Shown here piece by piece: positions 1 through 11,347 of a stretch of 64,000 nucleotides of DNA. The stretch's first letter is position 1. Every line of letters begins with the position of its first letter. The stretch lies in contig OY727094.1 of assembly GCA_963402885.1 (NCBI GenBank), forward strand, positions 21,888,501-21,952,500, given 5' to 3'. Origin of the DNA: Antedon bifida. Taxonomy: Eukaryota > Echinodermata > Crinoidea > Comatulida > Antedonidae. A model generated the notes under the pieces. It did no database searches. It was not told where the DNA came from and saw only the letters and a list, made by a program, of their open reading frames with translations. A program made the position numbers and the translations under genes.

Positions 1-84
1 TATTTATTATAAATTTGACCGCAATTACCACAGTAAAACGGTATCTCAAAGCAAATACAATATATGTATGCCTCACTCTCAGCG

Positions 85-815
85 ACGTCTAGATTCAATT
101 AAAATGGATGATTTAATGTGTAAATACTCAAAGAATTTTGAGGGCCTGGGTTGCATGGGCAAACCATATAACATTAAGATATAGAGGGTGGCATACCAGT
201 GGTGCATCCACCCCGGAGAGTGCCAATAAGTTTACTAATAAACTAAGAAACAAGATGGATGGAACTCCAAGGCATAGTCTCATGCACTAATCAGCCCACT
301 GACTGGGTGAGTAGTCTAGTAATTGTAGAAAAGAAAGACGGTTCTCTGAGGCTATACCTCGACCCTAAAGATTTGAACAAAGAAAAAAAAGATAATAAAA
401 TGATTCCTACAACAGAGGATGTAATAAGTAAATTGTCATGATGTAAATTGTAATAGATATGAAAGATGCATACCGGCAAATACCATCAACGGAGCACAGC
501 ACTGAGTTGTGTACCTTCAATACACCATTTGGGTGGTGTTCATTTAACCAATTACCCTTTGGTCTATGTAGTGCCAGTGAAGTTGTTCAAAAGAGAAACG
601 AACAAATATTTATTGGTATTGATAATGTATTTGTAATTTCTGATGACATGATAATTGCTACCGATGACGATGAAAAGCATCATGATACTACAGCAATAGA
701 GGTATTGCACTAGGTATCCCAATGAAGCGGATTGAACACGTTCATGAAATTTCAAAAAGGTGACATGTTTTGAAGTTAAAATATACTATTTCTTATGTAG
801 CCATGTGAATAAAAC
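85..815 (+). pseudogene. Ty3/Gypsy pol fragment: reverse transcriptase, N-terminal two thirds
   Basis: Decayed reverse transcriptase of a Ty3/Gypsy LTR retrotransposon, which would copy element RNA into cDNA. Conceptual translation gives FEGLGCMGKPYNI (from ~137), VVHPPRRVPISL (~199), PTDWVSSLVIVEKKDGSLRL (~296), MKDAYRQIPS and FGWCSFNQLPFGLCSA, all characteristic of Gypsy RT. The active-site box reads VISDDMIIA where the family has Y-x-DD. Frameshifts and stops (near 185, 228 and 440) break the frame, and a trace of the RT C-terminus (CFEVKIYYFL) is readable to ~815. The rest of pol resumes only at 3490, so about 2.7 kb separates the halves. Recognised from motifs; certainly not functional. 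Confidence 0.88.
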
Positions 816-2253
816 TTATATGTCTAGAAAGATCTTGTTTAAGGGTTTATTTATATATACATTTTTAATCTATGTTTATTAAATATTTTAATAAAAAACG
901 CGAGTTGAAAATGAGGTACAAAAGCCGGCGAGCCGAAATCCGTGCGCTAAAAATAACTTTGGAAAACACTTACCCATTTTCAAAACACGATCACACGGCG
1001 GCCATAATAGGTGGTGGAGTAATTTTTGTTGCATGTTATCAGGCTTTAAATACTCTTTATTTTGATATGTAAATCGGTTTTATTATTATTATGTACATCC
1101 CCCTCAAATGTCAATTTTTCCATAAGTAGATCGTAGTTCATTGTTCTCTGAACGTAGCATACCAAGTATTGTTCATAGCCTACGATGTATTGTTATGATA
1201 ATTATCTACTTGTCGATCGTAGCGTGGTTGGTAGGGTTAGTAAACACCATTGTCATTGCCTTTAGAAGCATGGAAGTAACGTAAACATTAATTAAAATCC
1301 TATCTAAAGCTAGAAGACGTCATACGCATTGGTTATCCTAATTTGGCCGGACATCCGCCGACGAGACGACATCGGGCCCGTGGGCCTTCAGCTCACGCAG
1401 AGAGAGAGAGTTTTGGCGGTCTACACTATAAATGATTTAATCCTACCTTTGGTTAGCGAATTATAAAAACAACGACACCTAGGCTATTTAGGACACCAAT
1501 GAAATATATGCAAAATAAATATATATTCCATGTTAAGATTTAACATAATTATTACAACATGTGTAAAGAAAAAGGCGCGACTAGAATTTGGAGGGGAAAA
1601 AACATGTGAATCGGGGAAGATTTAGAGCAGCTAAGAGAGTATTATATTACGTTTAAAAAAAAATGAAGAGAAAAGAATGTCAAATGTTCAGTAGCGTTGT
1701 ATGCTAAAACCGTTTTCCACTAACACGCTACAAGCGCCGTACAACGCTTAATCCCCAACTGTTCAGACACACATTCTTTTAGAGTCGTACGCTAAAACGT
1801 TCTAACAGCATAATAATAATAATATCCTGGATTTAGATAGCGCCTAATGTTGTGAAACCTCTAAGTGCTGTACATAAACTAATACAATAAAAGGGATTCC
1901 AACCATGCCAAAAAAAAACAAACCGAAGTAAGGGGATACGCCTTTGTCGCTAACCAGGGATCTGAACAGGGCCATAATGTTGAAGACAGGCCGATTTTCT
2001 ATTTTGATAGATTTAATATACGTTTATACAAATGTATTGATTTGCGATGAATGGAACATGCCAATCTCTTAGTCTCCCAGTTTGGTTTAGCACAAGTAGG
2101 TAAATTTATGAGCCCTTGGGGGATAAGCTTAAAACTTTATTGCAATAGGGCCTAATTGACAATACTGTAAATAAGTATTAACCATTTTTGGTTGCCATTT
2201 CAATCGAAAATTTCTTACTATGAGTTCTTACTATACTGTTAGATATATAAACA
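816..2253. other. AT-rich stretch with no recognised gene
   Basis: It separates the two Gypsy pol pieces. The longest open stretch is 66 codons (872-1072), with no family resemblance and no homologous neighbour, so I do not call it. A loose imperfect inverted repeat around GAATGT and GCGTTGTA is visible at 1670-1800. It may be inserted repeat DNA, but I could not delimit an element here. Confidence 0.5.
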
Positions 2254-2757
2254 TATGAGGCTTGGCATCACAAAATCGGCGTAGTGTCGGAAATAATAAT
2301 TCTTTAGATTTTTATATATTCATAATCTATATTTAATAAGCTTTAAAACGGTTTAAAATTGGTTTATTATATGAAGAGTTATTAAGGAAAACATACGAGT
2401 CACTTTCTAGTTCAGGAAATCTTCATTTTGAGAAAATCAACAATGAAGTAGCGACACAGATTAGCTGGGCCTGGCCTAGCCCGCCGATCAACGCGACAAG
2501 ACTCTCTGTCAAAATCTCCTCAATAACGGCTAACTAGTCGAAAATATATCACTGTGTGGTACTATATTTTTTGTTACTTTTTAAAAATATATGGATAAAA
2601 ATAAATTCCTAAATATTCACAAAATGTTGAAACGTTCATTAAAAAAACTACGGTGGCAGCCATGCTGTTTCATCGTAAACAAAAGCATCAGCCAATCAGA
2701 GAGCATAATTTATCTCTATAGCCAATCACAGTCAAGGATTCACAAATTCTTTTTAGA

Positions 2758-3376
2758 AATTTTAGCAACCTAACACCTTAATAAAACCAATTTCCATTAC
2801 CTAGATTAAAAAAAATCCCAAAGGTTGTTAAAAATTATGGTAGCTGATATATTTTAGAACAGATAGGTACCAAACATGACGTTATTCGGGTTAGCGGTTT
2901 GTTTACAAAAGCGCTGTGAAGAAAGTTGATTTTTCAGTGAACAAAAATACAATTAAAAATAGATTTTCAATTGAAATGAACGAGGACCATATTTAACAAC
3001 GTATTAGGGATGTACATATGATTTCAGAACCATCGCGAGATTAAGGATATCGCTGTACAGCCGTCGCCGTAAATTGATGTGACATCACAGGTGCATCGCA
3101 AAATGAGTTTTCTGGCAAAGTCTGGCAAATTGCGAAAATTTCTAGTAAACACACTTTGTAAATATTTCTTTATTGTTTCTTTTGCTTATCTGGACTCATT
3201 AAGTAGATTTTGCGATGCACCTGTGATGTCACAGCAAGTTGTCCTGAAATAATTGCAAAATACATATACTTGTGATATTTTTTCATGAACAAAAGTTTGA
3301 TATGTTAAAGATAAGTGTTTATAGTATCGTTTTTTATAGAAATTTTAAAATGGATAGGCTAGGCCGTTTTAGGGTA
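2758..3376 (+). repeat. Direct repeat, copy 1 (interrupted by a MITE)
   Basis: Pairs with 4908-5256. Both begin GCAACCTAA.ACCTTAATAA and both contain TAGGTACCAAACATGACGT, a shared block around AATAATTGCAAAATACA and the final ATGGATAGG.TAGGCCGTTTT. Copy 1 is longer because ~250 bases, including the 3078-3233 MITE, sit between the two shared blocks. The divergence looks modest, so duplication or insertion was fairly recent. Confidence 0.75.
3078..3233. mobile_element. 156-bp MITE with perfect 27-bp terminal inverted repeats
   Basis: The left end TGTGACATCACAGGTGCATC (3078 onward, 27 bases to 3104) is matched by its exact reverse complement at 3207-3233. About 100 AT-rich bases lie between, with no coding capacity. 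It interrupts the repeat at 2758-3376, whose second copy (4908-5256) lacks it, so it is a separate later insertion. The flanks do not show an obvious target duplication. Superfamily unknown. Confidence 0.8.
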
Positions 3377-3489
3377 CTAAATTTAGTTGACTACATAAAT
3401 CATCGTGTCTATTATTTGCTTCTGTAAACGACAATGTATTATAGTCCTCTGGTACGTACATTTGAAATCGCCAGTTTGTTTACGCTGAA

Positions 3490-4565
3490 ATTATTGTGTA
3501 TTCGAGAACCACATGTGAGCACAACCTAAATGATACGCAAGCGTACCATCTAGTTAATTCAATGCGACACATCATCGTTTGGACTAGTGTTTTAATGCAA
3601 GATGGTCACCCGATACGCTATAGTTCACGATCACTAACGCCGGCCGAAGTCAACTATTCTCAGATAAAGAAAGAAATGCTAGCTATTTGTTCTTCACTTG
3701 AAAGATTTAAAGACTACGGACGCTGAGTTACGATCCAGTCTGATTACAAACTTGAGTCAATTGCAAAGAAACCAATTCACAAGGCGAGTTCCAGACTACA
3801 GCAGATGACGCTACATCTATTAAAATACGATATAAATGTTATATATGTTCCAGGACGTGAAATGTATATAGTACCAGAAAGCAAACAAGAATTCATGCTT
3901 AACCGCATTCACGATGGTCATGGAATGGAGAAATCAAAGGCCAGAGAGTTATTGTACTGGCCCGGTATAACCAATGCTATTCATAACAAGATGTACGACA
4001 TGTGCGAAGTAAAAAAAGAAAAAATCAGCGTAAACCAATGATACCTCACGAAATACCTGAAATACCTTTTCATAAAGTTGAGGCACACATTTTTAACTTT
4101 GGAGGAAATTACCACTTATTTGTAGATTATTATTCAAAATATCCCGAAATCGTCATGCTACGCAACAAAACTGCCAAAAAAGTAATCGGCAGGCTAAAAA
4201 CGATTTTCGCGAGACACTGTATTCAAGCGACAATATGCCTTTCGCATGTTTTGAAATGAAGGAGTTCGCTAAATCATCGAGGATAACAATTACATCGAGC
4301 CCCACCTATGCACAAAGCAATGGTCAAGCAATTGTTAAGGAAAGCCGCTGATGACTTTCACAGTGACTTTCATTCATGGGAGGTATCGTTAAATCTCCAG
4401 CACAATTGCTGATGAACAGAAGGCTTAGAACACAAATTCCAATCGCATGCGAGCAACTTAAGCCAACATGGGTTCCTGACGGACATAATTCATGATCATT
4501 AGACAAGACAACAAAGCGAAATAGGCGTTTGCCCAAATGTTTTGATGATTTCATAATGGATAGAT
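3490..4565 (+). pseudogene. Ty3/Gypsy pol fragment: RNase H, zinc-binding domain and integrase
   Basis: The 3' half of a Gypsy polyprotein. In order: RNase H (VLMQDGHPIRYSSRSLTPAE, ~3590), the connection peptide (SSRLQQMTLHLLKYDINVIY, ~3787; VPGREMYI), the H2C2 integrase zinc-binding region (NRIHDGHGMEKSKARELLYW, ~3901), the integrase core (IPHEIPEIPFHKVEAHIFNF, ~4040; DYYSKYPEI) and, after a frameshift near 4250, SSPTYAQSNGQ and SPAQLLM.RRLRTQIP. The first catalytic Asp of the integrase DDE triad falls at the H of EAHIF. There is a stop at ~3724, a deletion after MYI (~3870) and two stops at ~4488-4495. It is the same lineage as the RT at 85-815 and very probably the same insertion. Confidence 0.88.
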
Positions 4566-4762
4566 AATAATTAAAAGGACTCTTAAAAGGATTGTTTCAT
4601 AATTCCTATGCCAGATATTCATGCTTTATTGTACCCAAATGTTTATACCATAATAGTTTGATATGTTAGCAAGTGTTTTCCACCACCATAGTTTAGATTG
4701 TTACCTTGATAGTTTGATCTATTGATTACGATTGTTCTTGTTGTTGTTAATGTTTTAACTTA

Positions 4763-4902
4763 AGAAAAAGGGAGATGTCACATATCTATATCTAATATGT
4801 TTGTATGGCGTCACAGTTCTTAGTTCCCAGAATGCTTTATGAATAAAAAATTACTGAGAGACAATGCTATTGTTTTTAGCTTGTCTCACTTTGCTTTTCA
4901 CA
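4763..4902 (+). repeat. Polypurine tract plus short 3' LTR of the Gypsy element
   Basis: AAGAAAAAGGGAGA (4763-4775) is a purine run immediately followed by TGTCACATAT, the usual PPT-LTR junction of Gypsy elements. The putative LTR runs 4776-4902, begins TGT, ends ACA and holds AATAAA at 4842-4847. At 127 bp it is short for the family and may be truncated. I found no matching 5' LTR in the window. The polarity and the position downstream of integrase support the call; the exact right edge is inferred from the TG...CA rule. Confidence 0.6.
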
Positions 4903-4907
4903 CCTTT

Positions 4908-5256
4908 CAGCAACCTAAAACCTTAATAAAACCAATTTCCATTGGCTAAATTTTAAAAAATCCCTTAGGTTGTTAAAAATTATGGTAGCTGATAATGATA
5001 TATTTTCGAATAGATAGGTACCAAACATGACGTGAGTCTGGTTAGTGGTTTATTTACAAAAGCGCCGTAAAGAAAGTTGATTTTTGAGTGAACAAAAATA
5101 CAATTTTTAATGATTTTCAATGGAAACGACTTAAATAATTGCAAAATACACATACTTGTGATGTTTTTTTATGAACAAGAGTTTGATATGTTAAAGATAA
5201 GTGTTTATAGTATCGTTTTTTATTGACATTTTAAAATGGATAGGTTAGGCCGTTTT
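4908..5256 (+). repeat. Direct repeat, copy 2 (uninterrupted)
   Basis: Second copy of the 2758-3376 repeat, without the inserted MITE. It starts almost directly after the LTR end and continues into the inverted terminus at 5302-5337, so it is the right-hand end of a copy of the ATGAGGCTTGG-ended family. Confidence 0.75.
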
Positions 5257-5475
5257 TCATATTCTGAACTTCAAGGCTAAATATCTCAAAAGTTCGGGTT
5301 GCGACTCTGCGCCGCTTTTGTGATGCCAAGCCTCATATAATATCTTATGACGGCAAGTTCTCATTCTCATAGTTTCCTTGTTTTAAAATTAATTTTAAAC
5401 CAGGCGGTAATTCAATTTCATTTTATTTCGGAAATATCATCCATATTAATAAACTTATAAACCATAAAACTAAAC

Positions 5476-8302
5476 TTAAGTATATAGAATGCTTCTCCAT
5501 CTACAATACATTTTGGAGTTATGGAGCATATGTTTGCAAACACAAGCAACAAGGATGTTACCACTATTCAACATACGTTGCATGAAACCATAGGTAGATT
5601 TTCGCATGTACTCATTAAAGGAAGGAACACCATGTTCAATAAACATTGCACTGGCACTACTACTTCTAGAGACATTAAGTATACGGCGCAGAGCATTATT
5701 GTAGCATACATTAAGAGATCTAATATTCTTCATACGATAGTTACACCAAAGGGCTGCACAATACATATTAATACAGTAAGATCTAAAGAGACAACATTTA
5801 ACATTGGTAGAGCATTTCATAAATTTACGATTGAGTGAGTTGCTTCTAATACACAAAGACCTGTACTGACTTTGAATGTCGGCCTCATCACTGCAATCAC
5901 ACATAAGAATATGACCAAGATAGGTACCTTTCTCAACATAAGCAAGTTTTTTACCAAAAAGTTTAGTAATAGAATTACCTTCAAGTTTGCAAGTACGAGG
6001 ACAGAAACGCATACAAAAAGATTTCTTATCATTAAATAAAACATCATTCTCTTGCGAAAACTCTTCACAAACATGTACCAATAGCTGGAGACCAGCAACA
6101 GAAGGGGCAAGTAGAACAAGATCAACCGCATAACTAAGATGATTCAAGATAATGTTTCTACATTGGCAACCCGGACACAAACCACTTAGTCTACAATTTA
6201 GAGTACTAATATATATGTTATAAAGGAGAGGGGACATAACCCCACCCTGTCTAACTCCATTGGATACTGTAAATGGATTTGAAACAGAGTTTCCCAAACG
6301 TATCACAAAACTCTGTTTCTCATACCAACATTTGAGCAATTTAACAATACAAAGATTAATACCATTGTTAATGAGCTTATTATAAAGAGTCCAGTGATTG
6401 ACTCGATCAAAAGCCTTACTGGCATCTAGAAAGCAGGCAAAAACTGGACTACCATTTCTATTGTAGTAGTCAATTACATGTTTTAAAACAAAGATACACG
6501 TATCAGTCGAGTGTTTCGCTTTAAATGCAAATTGGTAATCATTGGATTCCAATGAGTTACCACAATGACTGATAGATTCAAACACCTTAGATAATACAGA
6601 CGCTAAAGCAATAGGTCTATAATTAGTCTTATTAGTAATATCACCTGATTTACTCTTAACAATCGGCACTAGAATAACTTTAACAAGATCTTTAGTTACA
6701 TGACCATGACACAGCATAGCATTAAAGCATAAACTCAATAGGATATTAAGTCGTTTACTACCATATTTAAGATGTTCACCACCCAAACCATCAAGTCCTG
6801 GTGATTTTCCTACAGAAAGTTTATCAATGCAATTAGATACAAGATCAGGAGTGACATTAATACCAATCTCAGGCGGACAGTATTCTAGAGTCTCCTCTAC
6901 AAATGATTTATGAGTCGTGTTATCCACACAGTTAAACAAAATCTCATAATGTTTGGCCCAATGATTACATATGTTGTATCAATTATCAATAACTTCAGAG
7001 GTATTAGCTCTAGTATCATTCATATGCTTAACACCTTCCCAAAAACCTTGGTAGTCCCTATTACTGTAAGACTGAGCTAATTTATCAGCTCTCAGTTATG
7101 CCAACTTAAAACGAGAACGAGATATTTTCATAGAATGAAACAAGGGCCCATTCCTGGGTTTGCCGTTAGTTCTCCATAATAAGAAGGCTTCACGAGCAAC
7201 AGAATGCAGATCAGAAACATAATCATTCCAGCCCGGCACAATATTATATGACTTAGACCTAGTGGGCTTCAAACATTCACTAGATGCACGTTTTAGGCAA
7301 GCAACAATATTGTTATACAGGTCATCAATAGCAAGACGGTGACACTCATTGTTACAATTAATATTATTACATGTTAGTGCATCAGTACAAATTTTAACAT
7401 TACTAAGTAAGTATTGAGTACATGTAGCATAATACTCGATATCAGCGGCCTTAACTTTAGCCCAGTTAACGTAGTCATGTTTAGATTCACTTTCATTCTT
7501 AGCACCTTTACATTGTTGTATGCCTAGAGAGATTGAATATTCAAATAACATATTAAGGGAAATGATCAGATCCCAACATATCATACAAAATATCTACTTT
7601 AGTTACACAAGCATTGGCTCCATGTGTGCACACAATATGATCCAACCAACTAGTGGTTCCATGGGATTCACTTAAAAATGTAAAGTTATCTGAATCAAAA
7701 CCTAAGTAAGATAAATCTGACAGTATCAAATCGTTTTCAGAGACAAAGTTTTCAAGCTCTTTGCCAAATTTCCTATTTATGTCAGCATTAAAGTCACCGC
7801 AAACTACAACTTTGTTGCTGTGAAATTCATTAATAATCGTTTGAATTTTACCTAGATAATGAACAAACTCAATGAAATTATCAGCATTATCGTCATAGGG
7901 AAGATAAACATTAATAAGAAGGGATACATTAGAACCTTTTCCTATTGTGATCCCAATCAATCTTTTGTCATTAAAATCAATGCAAGAGATAAAATTAGAT
8001 AACTTCTTTCTGTAAAAAATTGCTACCCCACCATAAGGGCGACCCAATAGTACACCATCAGAACTGCAGACCTGTGAAACACTAACACAATCAAAATCAA
8101 CATGAAAAGACTTAAGTATGAACAATTCATCATCAGTAAGCCAATGTTCTTGTATGGCTACAATATCATTGTCATTGCATAAATCGTAAACTTCTTTTTT
8201 GCGAGATTTAAATGACTTACAGTTATAGGAAACACACCTCAGCTTGGATAATGTTAGGTTAGGACCATCCTCCATCATCACGTTTAGTGTTTCTTGTATC
8301 AT
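5476..8302 (-). pseudogene. LINE ORF2: endonuclease-reverse transcriptase, defective
   Basis: Endonuclease: SYNCKSFKS, the catalytic-type Glu in VAIQEHWL, VVVCGDFNADI, SWLDHIVC and GSDHFP, all in place over 8240-7553. A one-base shift after HFP moves the frame to LNMLFEYS (~7560). The linker reaches a TAA at 7093-7095, and a TGA follows near 6970. RT: KSPGLDGLGGEHLKYG, NYRPIALASVLSKVFE, FAFKAKHSTD, FLDASKAFDRVNH, GVRQGGVMSPLLYNIYI, then LSYAVDLVLL. The catalytic box should be YADD; the second position is Val (codon GTT at 6126-6124 on the minus strand), a one-base change from GAT that would abolish polymerase activity. The first ATG inside the ORF1 overlap (8278) is a more natural start than 8302. 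Confidence 0.9.
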
Positions 8303-9441
8303 AATACCATCTTATTATTGCATTCAATGGCCATAGTTCTGTATCATAGACATCACTTATATGCACTGCATCACATTTCATAAGAAAAGAAGCACAGTCA
8401 TTAACTTTACAGGGCAACGAAGAAACATCGGCATCAATGTCCTTAGTGGTTTTTAAATGCAATTTAATATCATCAGTGGTATTATCGGGAGACATGTTAC
8501 CCAGGTAAAACTTGCATGGAGGAGGCGGTCTACTCTTGAGTGCAATATTTACACCAGTTCCACGTTTATTTTTATTTTTACGTCGGCGCTGGGAGTGACG
8601 TTGAAATCGAAATCCATCTTCGTCCTCAAAAACAGCACGATTTCCATTACTGTCATCAGTCGATACATGGTCCCGGTTCCTATCTGGCAGTATAGAAGCA
8701 TTATCATCACTCTTCCGTGTAATGTCATCCGCCGAGAGGATGCTATTAAATTCTATGGTCGAATGGGGATTCCCCATTCGCCTGTTCATGACCGCCTTAC
8801 TACCAATCTGTTGCTTGGAAACTGCTTGTGCAAACGATTTGGGACAATCACACACATTAGTTGAGTCCGGTTTGGAATTATTTAATTGTATTACCTGATG
8901 TACTTGCTTAGAAATATCATTTCTTTGACTAGCAGCATAGGCAATGTCAGATCGGACTACTTGTAAGTCAGTTTTGAGCTTTTGGATCTCACGAAACAAC
9001 AAAGTTGCATCAATCTTTTCAATCGGCACAAATGGTATTTTTGACAAATTAGACTAAATATGTCAAAATATCATTAATCATTATTTTAGGTTGCCTTCTT
9101 GGTCTATGTACAATGCTATTGCAATCCTTAACATATAGACATAGTGTTTCTTTCGCTTCCCTTATGTCCAGCTCAGAGAAATGATTGAGGCAAATATCTA
9201 AAAGTTGGTCAAAGGTCATGGAATTCATGTTATTCAGTATATAACATAATAACTCATTAATTACACAAACAGGACCATTATACAAGATCACATCGTTGGT
9301 TACATCATTTACATCCTTTTCAGTGGTATTCGTGTCAGTATTCGATGATACAGGCGTAGCCACAGGTGGCATAGCCTTACGGCTAGCCATTGTTGATATC
9401 GCCGCGGGCCTTGGTGACCGGTACTGACAGCTGTCAATCAA
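8259..9441 (-). pseudogene. LINE ORF1: RNA-binding or chaperone-type protein, frameshifted
   Basis: Upstream ORF of the same LINE. The N-terminal part (9441 or, more likely, the ATG opening MASRKAMPP near 9390, down to 9049) is acidic and Leu-rich. A frameshift at ~9050 leads into SNLSKIPFVPIEK and a predicted coiled coil (FREIQKLKTDLQVVRSD). A basic segment (RHSQRRRKNKNKRG) and an RRM-like C-terminus (CKFYLGNMSPD, ending LWPLNAIIRWYY) follow. It ends at 8259, overlapping the ORF2 ATG at 8278 by 20 bases in another frame, which is compatible with termination-reinitiation. The RRM-like reading is by pattern only. Confidence 0.72.
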
Positions 9442-9905
9442 TCAATCAAACAACACAGAGATAGACTACTGTGGGCTAGCAATTCACCAACTCTATTGGT
9501 ATTGTAAATAGCAGCAAATTTCACCAAATAAGACAAAAATAGCATCCAATTACTTCAAAAATGAACATAGATGACATCAAAGCTAGAAAATCTATCTAAG
9601 ATCAGTAACATAAACCATTTTGTTGTGATCAAAAAACAGTTATAGTAGAACGCTACCCACGACTCTTTAAGTTATGTAATGTATATAATAATATAGTAGG
9701 CCTACTTATAACAAATTAAATATAATTATATTTAAAATGTTTAAAATGTTACACTTAATTAACGTAATGATTTATTCTTTTAGGCGATAGTGGATATCCC
9801 TTACGCGAGTGGTTGATGACACCCATTAATAATCCCAATACAGAGGATGAACAGAATTATAACAGAACATAACAAGAAACGTTATAGAAAGGTGTTTCGG
9901 CGTCA
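9442..9905. other. Intergenic stretch, no gene seen
   Basis: AT-rich sequence between the LINE 5' end and the Harbinger fragment. It holds no repeat I could pair within the window and no coding similarity. Confidence 0.5.
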
Positions 9906-10232
9906 TGAAAAGTGGCTTTAGATGCGTTCATCGCAGTGGTGGTACTCTGCAGTACAGCCCACAACGTTACTGCCAAACAATAATGGCTGTTGAAAAGTGG
10001 CTTTAGATGCGTTCATTGCAGTGGTGGTACTCTGCAGTACAGCCCAAAACGTTACTGCCAAACAATAATGGCAGTTGCAATTTTGCACAACATGACAATC
10101 CACATTCCCCTCTTGCCAAACGAAGAGCTAACAGTGGCAATGAACGGAGACAATGATGTCATGATGAATGACTGTCAAAATGCTGAAGCAAATGCAATAC
10201 ATCGGCAATTAATGGTACAATTAGCGCAATGA
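9906..10232 (+). pseudogene. PIF/Harbinger transposase, C-terminal fragment with internal tandem duplication
   Basis: The translation from 9990 gives SGGTLQYSPKRYCQTIMAVA followed by ILHNM, then NAEANAIHRQLMVQLAQ and a stop at 10230. The YSP...C..I..AVAILHN signature is the C-terminal end of DDE_Tnp_4/HARBI1-type transposases, which cut and paste DNA. The first 85 bases (9907-9991) are repeated at 9992-10076 with a few changes. As 85 is not a multiple of three, the first copy runs into a stop (EKWL*). Only the C-terminus survives and no catalytic acidic residue lies in this piece. The companion Myb/SANT gene remnant lies convergently at 10820-11335. Confidence 0.8.
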
Positions 10233-10819
10233 AAAGCCTCATAAAACACACACAGATATAGCTTATATGAGCATTTATATTTGTTATTAATTTACAATCG
10301 ATTAATAAAACGGACATATAGATATTATCCCGAAGCGCCAGCTGAGGGAAATATATAATTCCCCAAGAACATAATATCATTCCCAAGGTATGTCAAATCT
10401 TATATTTTACCGAATATAAGATAATAGTCTGTTATATTACATAGCCAACAACAAGTAGAATATCTGCTGGGTCGAGTAGCTAGACTAGGCCTCCTTTTTG
10501 TATTGTATGTAAACAAGCCTGCCTAAACACCTTACCTTGCGAAGAATAATATACAGATAATTACTAATTAATGATTCCTTGGCAATAAAATATTCACTAG
10601 CCTATCAATAAGCCTACATTAATAATAATAATAATATTATTATCAGGTAGGCCGACTAAATAATAATTCGTCTTCTTCGAGCCGAATCACTGGATAGTCG
10701 CCGCGTTGTGCGCGTACCGAGTTACTACTGTGAGTATTAACCAATCACAAACGGTCTTTCATCACATCTAGGCAGGACTAATAATAAATGAGGGCGCTAT
10801 GTATGCATAGTTGATTAAT
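10233..10819. other. Spacer between the two Harbinger gene remnants
   Basis: AT-rich, with the palindromic AATAATAATATTATTA near 10621-10640. No coding similarity seen. In intact Harbinger elements the two genes may lie convergently, so this could be their shared 3' region. Confidence 0.45.
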
Positions 10820-11335
10820 TTATTCAAGCAAGTTCCGTGCTTTGTCTAATTCTAACCTATCCTTTTCAATTTGCAACCTCTCCTGTCTAGCTCTTGTATC
10901 ACAGAATTTATTTCAGATGTCGTAGTAGATGCGGACGCCTTTGCAGATGGCTTCTGCTGACATGTATTGGTAATGCATCCCATCACGTCTTCCCATGAAA
11001 TTTTGCCAGTCCCATTTTCTGTTCAAAATATTTAATCAGTGATGGACGTTCTGGATGGACGGTATTATTATTTTATACGTATAGTAATAGGACATTAATA
11101 AAACATTACCGTCATCATAAGTTGTTATGATGGATACGTCTGTGCTCTCGATGCCACCATCGATGCCATAAATGAAAATCACCAATTATAGTGGCCAACA
11201 CTTTCTGGCACTCTTCATTTCCATTCTGTGTAAAGCTCCACGTTTTACCATTTTTTCTTAAGTTCCTTGATACTTTGAGGAACTTTAGATACGGCAGCAA
11301 CATCCATTGCCACACCCTTCCTAGCAAATATTGTT
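10820..11335 (-). pseudogene. Myb/SANT-like (MSANTD/NAIF1-type) DNA-binding protein remnant, probably Harbinger-derived
   Basis: The minus-strand translation gives KGVAMDVAAVSKVPQSIKEL followed by KKKW (11315-11240), the helix pattern of the Myb/SANT-like domains found in the second Harbinger gene and in NAIF1/MSANTD proteins. Further down, in shifted frames, come GIDGGIESTDVSII and a Gly-Lys-Ile-Ser-Trp segment. The C-terminal coiled coil is RARQERLQIEKDRLELDKAR followed by NLLE and a stop at 10822-10820. A TAA directly follows KKKW and several frameshifts are present. Known role of the family: helping the transposase bind its ends or enter the nucleus. Proximity to the transposase fragment supports one original element. 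Confidence 0.7.
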
Positions 11336-11347
11336 TATCTTGAGACC

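Larger units (their letters stand above)
2254..5337. mobile_element. Region bounded by 35-bp inverted ends (ATGAGGCTTGGCATCACAAA type)
   Basis: The sequence at 2254-2288 reappears as its reverse complement at 5302-5337. The outer ~23 bases match perfectly and the rest imperfectly (for example CGGCGTAGTGTCG against CGGCGCAGAGTCG). Such ends are typical of TIR DNA transposons or MITEs. The span is not one simple element: it contains two direct copies of an internal segment (2758-3376 and 4908-5256), a separate MITE (3078-3233) and the 3' half of a Gypsy element. The likeliest reading is two copies of one non-autonomous family with retrotransposon sequence between them. No transposase is visible. 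Confidence 0.55.
5400..9441 (-). mobile_element. Nearly full-length two-ORF non-LTR retrotransposon (LINE)
   Basis: Minus-strand order: ORF1 (9441-8259), then ORF2 with AP endonuclease (8302-7553), linker (7584-7096) and reverse transcriptase (6939-5476), then a short 3' UTR ending near 5400. It is broken by two frameshifts (near 9050 and 7560), two in-frame stops (7093-7095 TAA and ~6970 TGA) and a catalytic substitution. Apart from these the coding frame is preserved over almost 4 kb, so the copy is not ancient. The clade is uncertain (CR1/Rex1/jockey-like group). No target duplication was identified. Confidence 0.85.

Noticed and set aside
872-1072. 66-codon ORF rich in Arg/Lys with a hydrophobic end
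   Set aside because: No family resemblance, sits in decayed repeat DNA and no second copy; length is within chance for AT-rich sequence.
5521-5838. 105-codon plus-strand ORF
   Set aside because: Antisense shadow of the LINE reverse transcriptase.
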